DNA of 7,446 bases from an uncultured Fretibacterium sp. (GTDB lineage: Bacteria; Synergistota; Synergistia; Synergistales; Aminobacteriaceae): positions 1 through 7,446 of the forward strand of contig CALAUZ010000036.1 of the NCBI GenBank assembly GCA_937892105.1, in the 5' to 3' direction. The notes under the pieces are model-generated. The model was not told the origin of the DNA. It saw nothing but the letters and a program-made list of their open reading frames with translations, and did no database searches. The position numbers and the translations under genes were made by a program. Positions within the stretch are counted from its first letter, which is position 1. Each line of letters starts with the position of its first letter. Positions 5,557-7,446 of this stretch are shown here, in pieces.

Positions 5557-5565
5557 TGATAGAAT
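5557..5565 (+). promoter_or_regulatory. Putative extended -10 promoter of the CsgG-like gene
   Basis: TGATAGAAT is identical to the box at 1547-1555. It leaves a leader of about 35 bases before the ATG at 5608. It overlaps an imperfect inverted repeat (TGATA, palindrome GAATATTC at 5562-5569, then TATCA at 5571-5575), which could be an operator or chance in AT-rich DNA. A TTGTAG at 5535-5540 is a weak -35 candidate with a long, 19-base spacer. Confidence 0.5.
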
Positions 5566-5607
5566 ATTCATATCATCGTAAATTCAATCAAGGGGGATAT
5601 TTATTCC

Positions 5608-6906
5608 ATGAAGAAACTCGTTTGCGTCTTGGCAGTAATGTTATGCCTTGTTGCGTCTCAGGCAGGAGCGTCAGACAGGATACGTATTGGTGTCTTGAAG
5701 TTCCAGAACAGCTCAGGAGTTGAGCCGTATTATGCCGGTACAATCGGTGATACTTTCGCCCAAATGCTCGGTATATCGGAGAAACTCTCGGTAATGGGGC
5801 CAGACCAGCTCAATCTCATAGCCGCGCAGAACAATGTAGCACTGTCAGGTTATGTTTCCCGCGAGACAGCACAGGAGATAGGGAAGCTCGCAGACTGCCG
5901 TTACGTTGTAGTTGGGACAGTAACCAGCTTCAAGCGCAAAGCAACATCAGGCGGAGTATGGATTGCAGGTTCGCACAAGGAGGAGGCTTCAGCGGAGGCG
6001 GATATACGTGTTTACGACACTGAGACAGGGGACACTGTAATATCGGAATCAGCATCAGGGAAGGCCTCTCAGGGTGGAAGCTATGTAGTGCTTTACGGAA
6101 TATCGAGCGGGCAGTCAGACCTTAGCGGAATGGACTCTGGAGCAATCTCGGAAGTTACATCAAAACTGAGCCTGACAGTACGGGATAAACTTGCAGGAGA
6201 TTCTCCAAAAGTAACTGCGAAGGGAGCGAAGGAAGTAACGCTTGACTTGGGAACATTAGGCGGTGCAAGCAAGGGCAGCCTCTACAGGATTTACGCAGGT
6301 TCAGCGTCAAGGCCTAGCAACTTTGCTGTAGTGAAGGTTACGGACGCGAAGTCAGACTACAGCAAGGCAGAATTAGCAGACGCAAAGACAGCGGGAAGCC
6401 TCTCAATCGTTCAGAAGGGCGACAAGATTTACCCCATCAACGCGGAAGAGTTCAAGGCGATGCAGAAGAAGAAGGGAGCGTTCACGAAGTCCAGACCCAG
6501 AAGCAGTGAGACGGAGAATGTTGATGACCTCCTAAAGCCTTCATCAGAGACATCATTAACGCCCTCAGAGCCAGCCCCCGCAGTGTCAACATCAGGCAAA
6601 AGCTATGAGAACGAGTCAACAGATCCTGCGAAAGTCATTCCAACCTACGGACTTCCTTCAGGCGAGGCTAACACGAGAAGGATTGCCCACACCAACGCTG
6701 CGAAACTCGGTGATAAGAGCAAGAAGGCTTACGATAAGTATGTGGAACTTGCAGGGTCATATGAAAACGATTACCTTGCGGCTTACAGGGCGGGAGTAAT
6801 AGCCAAGAACCTGAAGAAGAAGAAGGACGCGGCGAAATGGCTTGACAAGGCTCTGGAAATCAACCCTGACTATGCGCCTGCACAAGAGGCAAAGGAAGGA
6901 CTGTAG
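5608..6906 (+). CDS. Exported CsgG-like / FlgT-C-like protein with TPR end
   Basis: The 432-aa product has an SD (AAGGGGG, 5590-5596) 11 bases before its ATG. Residues 1-21 are a signal peptide (MKKLVCVLAV ... SQAGA) without a lipobox, so it is probably periplasmic. Residues 24-197 resemble the CsgG/TolB-N-like fold: RIRIGVLKFQNSSG, then IGDTFAQML, DQLNLI, ETAQEIGKLADCRYVVVGTV and a tGDTVIS strand. Residues 200-277 resemble the FlgT C-terminal barrel (VTLDLGTLGGASKGSLYRIY, then VVKVTDA and QKGDKIYPI). Residues 285-345 are a Ser/Pro/Glu-rich linker. Residues 363-430 hold one or two TPR-like helical pairs, ending in AAKWLDKALEINPDYAPAQEA. Likely an envelope assembly or scaffold protein; its partner is unknown. 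Curli secretion proper is unlikely because the lipid-anchor Cys and the csg genes are absent. It appears to be a single-gene unit. Confidence 0.85.
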   Translation: MKKLVCVLAVMLCLVASQAGASDRIRIGVLKFQNSSGVEPYYAGTIGDTFAQMLGISEKLSVMGPDQLNLIAAQNNVALSGYVSRETAQEIGKLADCRYVVVGTVTSFKRKATSGGVWIAGSHKEEASAEADIRVYDTETGDTVISESASGKASQGGSYVVLYGISSGQSDLSGMDSGAISEVTSKLSLTVRDKLAGDSPKVTAKGAKEVTLDLGTLGGASKGSLYRIYAGSASRPSNFAVVKVTDAKSDYSKAELADAKTAGSLSIVQKGDKIYPINAEEFKAMQKKKGAFTKSRPRSSETENVDDLLKPSSETSLTPSEPAPAVSTSGKSYENESTDPAKVIPTYGLPSGEANTRRIAHTNAAKLGDKSKKAYDKYVELAGSYENDYLAAYRAGVIAKNLKKKKDAAKWLDKALEINPDYAPAQEAKEGL

Positions 6907-6931
6907 AAGCAATATAGAGCTATGAAGTTTC

Positions 6932-6970
6932 CCCCCGTGTTTCAGCGATGAGATACGGGGGATTTGATTT
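6932..6970 (+). terminator. Hairpin between the convergent CsgG-like gene and hisS
   Basis: CCCCCGTGTTTC (6932-6943) pairs with GAGATACGGGGG (6950-6961) in a 12-bp stem with two G-U pairs and a 6-base loop. ATTTGATTT follows, a broken T-run. It likely ends the plus-strand message 26 bases after the stop. The minus strand has no T-run after the hairpin, so use by hisS is less certain. Confidence 0.7.
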
Positions 6971-7446
6971 ATAGCTTGGTCTTCAGATAACTTACAGCTT
7001 CACTCATAGGAACACAAGCCTGTGAGCCGTCCTGCAAATCTTTCACCGACACAGCGTTATCCGTCATCTCATCAGCACCGATAATGCACGCAAACCTGCA
7101 AGCCCCAGCACTCTTCATTTGAGCCTTGAAGCTCCTTCCCGATGTGTCGCATTCTGACGCGATACCAGCCATTCTCAGCACGTGTGTGAGAACCTGTACT
7201 GTCCCTCTCGAAGCTTCATCGAGCGCAACAGCATACACATCAACGCCCGGCATTTTCCCGAACGAACACCCCTGTTCCTCCATCACGAGAGCAACACGGT
7301 CAAGCCCGCACGCGAACCCTACGCCAGGAATTTTCCCGCCGCCTATTGCACTTGCAAGATTGTCATAGCGTCCTCCTCCTGCAACAGCATTCTGTGCGCC
7401 CAAGTCTCCGGATAATATCTCGTATGCCGTCTTCTGCTTGAAAAAA
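6969..7446 (-). CDS. hisS: Histidyl-tRNA synthetase, C-terminal part, cut at window edge
   Basis: This class II synthetase attaches histidine to tRNA-His. About 158 codons of the C-terminal part are visible, against about 420 in a full protein. In order they show the LGAQNAVAGGGRYDNL signature, motif 3 as PGVGFACGLDRVAL with its usual Glu changed to Asp (a common variant is GLER), and then the alpha/beta anticodon-binding domain from VDVYAVALD to the C-terminal LKTKL. The TTG at 7403 that could look like a start is internal, because the family sequence continues upstream (TAYEILSGD before LGAQN). The last 30 bases (7417-7446) equal an Illumina adapter end plus poly-A. Codons up to about 7430 still fit HisRS, but beyond that the expected Asp-Tyr-Tyr is replaced by Phe-Phe-Lys-Gln. 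Treat 7431-7446 as not genomic. Confidence 0.93.
   Translation of the reverse strand, partial: FFKQKTAYEILSGDLGAQNAVAGGGRYDNLASAIGGGKIPGVGFACGLDRVALVMEEQGCSFGKMPGVDVYAVALDEASRGTVQVLTHVLRMAGIASECDTSGRSFKAQMKSAGACRFACIIGADEMTDNAVSVKDLQDGSQACVPMSEAVSYLKTKL
7417..7446. other. Illumina P7 adapter end plus poly-A (artefact)
   Basis: Bases 7417-7440 begin ATCTCGTATGCC and end TTCTGCTTG. As recalled, all 24 bases equal the reverse complement of the P7 flow-cell primer. They are followed by AAAAAA to the edge, the usual run-off after a read passes the adapter end. The contig therefore ends in library sequence and not in genome. Confidence 0.92.

Noticed and set aside
5557..5575. Imperfect TGATA/TATCA inverted repeat as a defined operator or attachment site
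   Set aside because: The arms are short and offset by one base in AT-rich DNA, and part is explained by the -10 box; kept only as a note.
7126..7415. Plus-strand open frames of 77-80 aa at the right edge
   Set aside because: They are antisense to the conserved HisRS motif 3 and anticodon domain.
1..7446. Search for a new defence system, CRISPR array, retron or mobile element
   Set aside because: No spaced direct repeats, transposase, integrase, reverse transcriptase or structured noncoding block was seen. The only defence hint is the weak restriction-enzyme resemblance at the left edge.

Overview
The window reads as bacterial chromosome or a metagenomic contig of moderate GC. Genes are short and tightly packed. 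Forward genes have strong Shine-Dalgarno (SD) sites about 9-13 bases from the start, and two of them start with TTG. Three exported proteins have classical signal peptides, and one is a CsgG-like envelope protein. Together these suggest a Gram-negative-type anaerobe or host-associated bacterium. Synergistota is one possibility, but nothing here proves a phylum. No tRNA, rRNA, CRISPR array or insertion sequence was seen, and no stretch over 300 bases lacks a gene.

Layout. At the left edge (1-208, minus) is the N-terminus of an AT-rich gene that may be a type II restriction endonuclease. It is divergent from argG (265-1497, plus), argininosuccinate synthase, which has its own terminator. Next is a 407-aa protein (1591-2814) with an Sm-like N-terminus and two cold-shock-like domains joined by charged linkers. 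A second terminator follows. Three tightly spaced plus-strand genes then look like an operon: an exported HSL-type esterase with large in-frame internal losses (2873-3463), a TauE/SafE-type permease (3471-4241), and an exported thermonuclease with a YHYH segment (4260-4901). These end in a terminator that overlaps the 3' end of the convergent mpg gene, a 3-methyladenine DNA glycosylase (4927-5526, minus). Divergent from mpg is an exported CsgG-like / FlgT-C-like / TPR protein (5608-6906, plus). It converges on the C-terminal part of hisS (6969 to the right edge, minus).

How the genes work together. This is not one pathway. It is housekeeping (arginine synthesis, tRNA charging, base-excision repair) mixed with envelope and exported proteins. 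No new defence or mobile system is convincingly present.

Two points matter most. First, the last 30 bases are exactly an Illumina P7 adapter end plus a poly-A tail, so the right edge is a sequencing artefact, probably from mispriming inside hisS. Second, both minus-strand genes whose starts are visible lack an SD and have -10-like boxes right at the ATG, which suggests leaderless transcripts.
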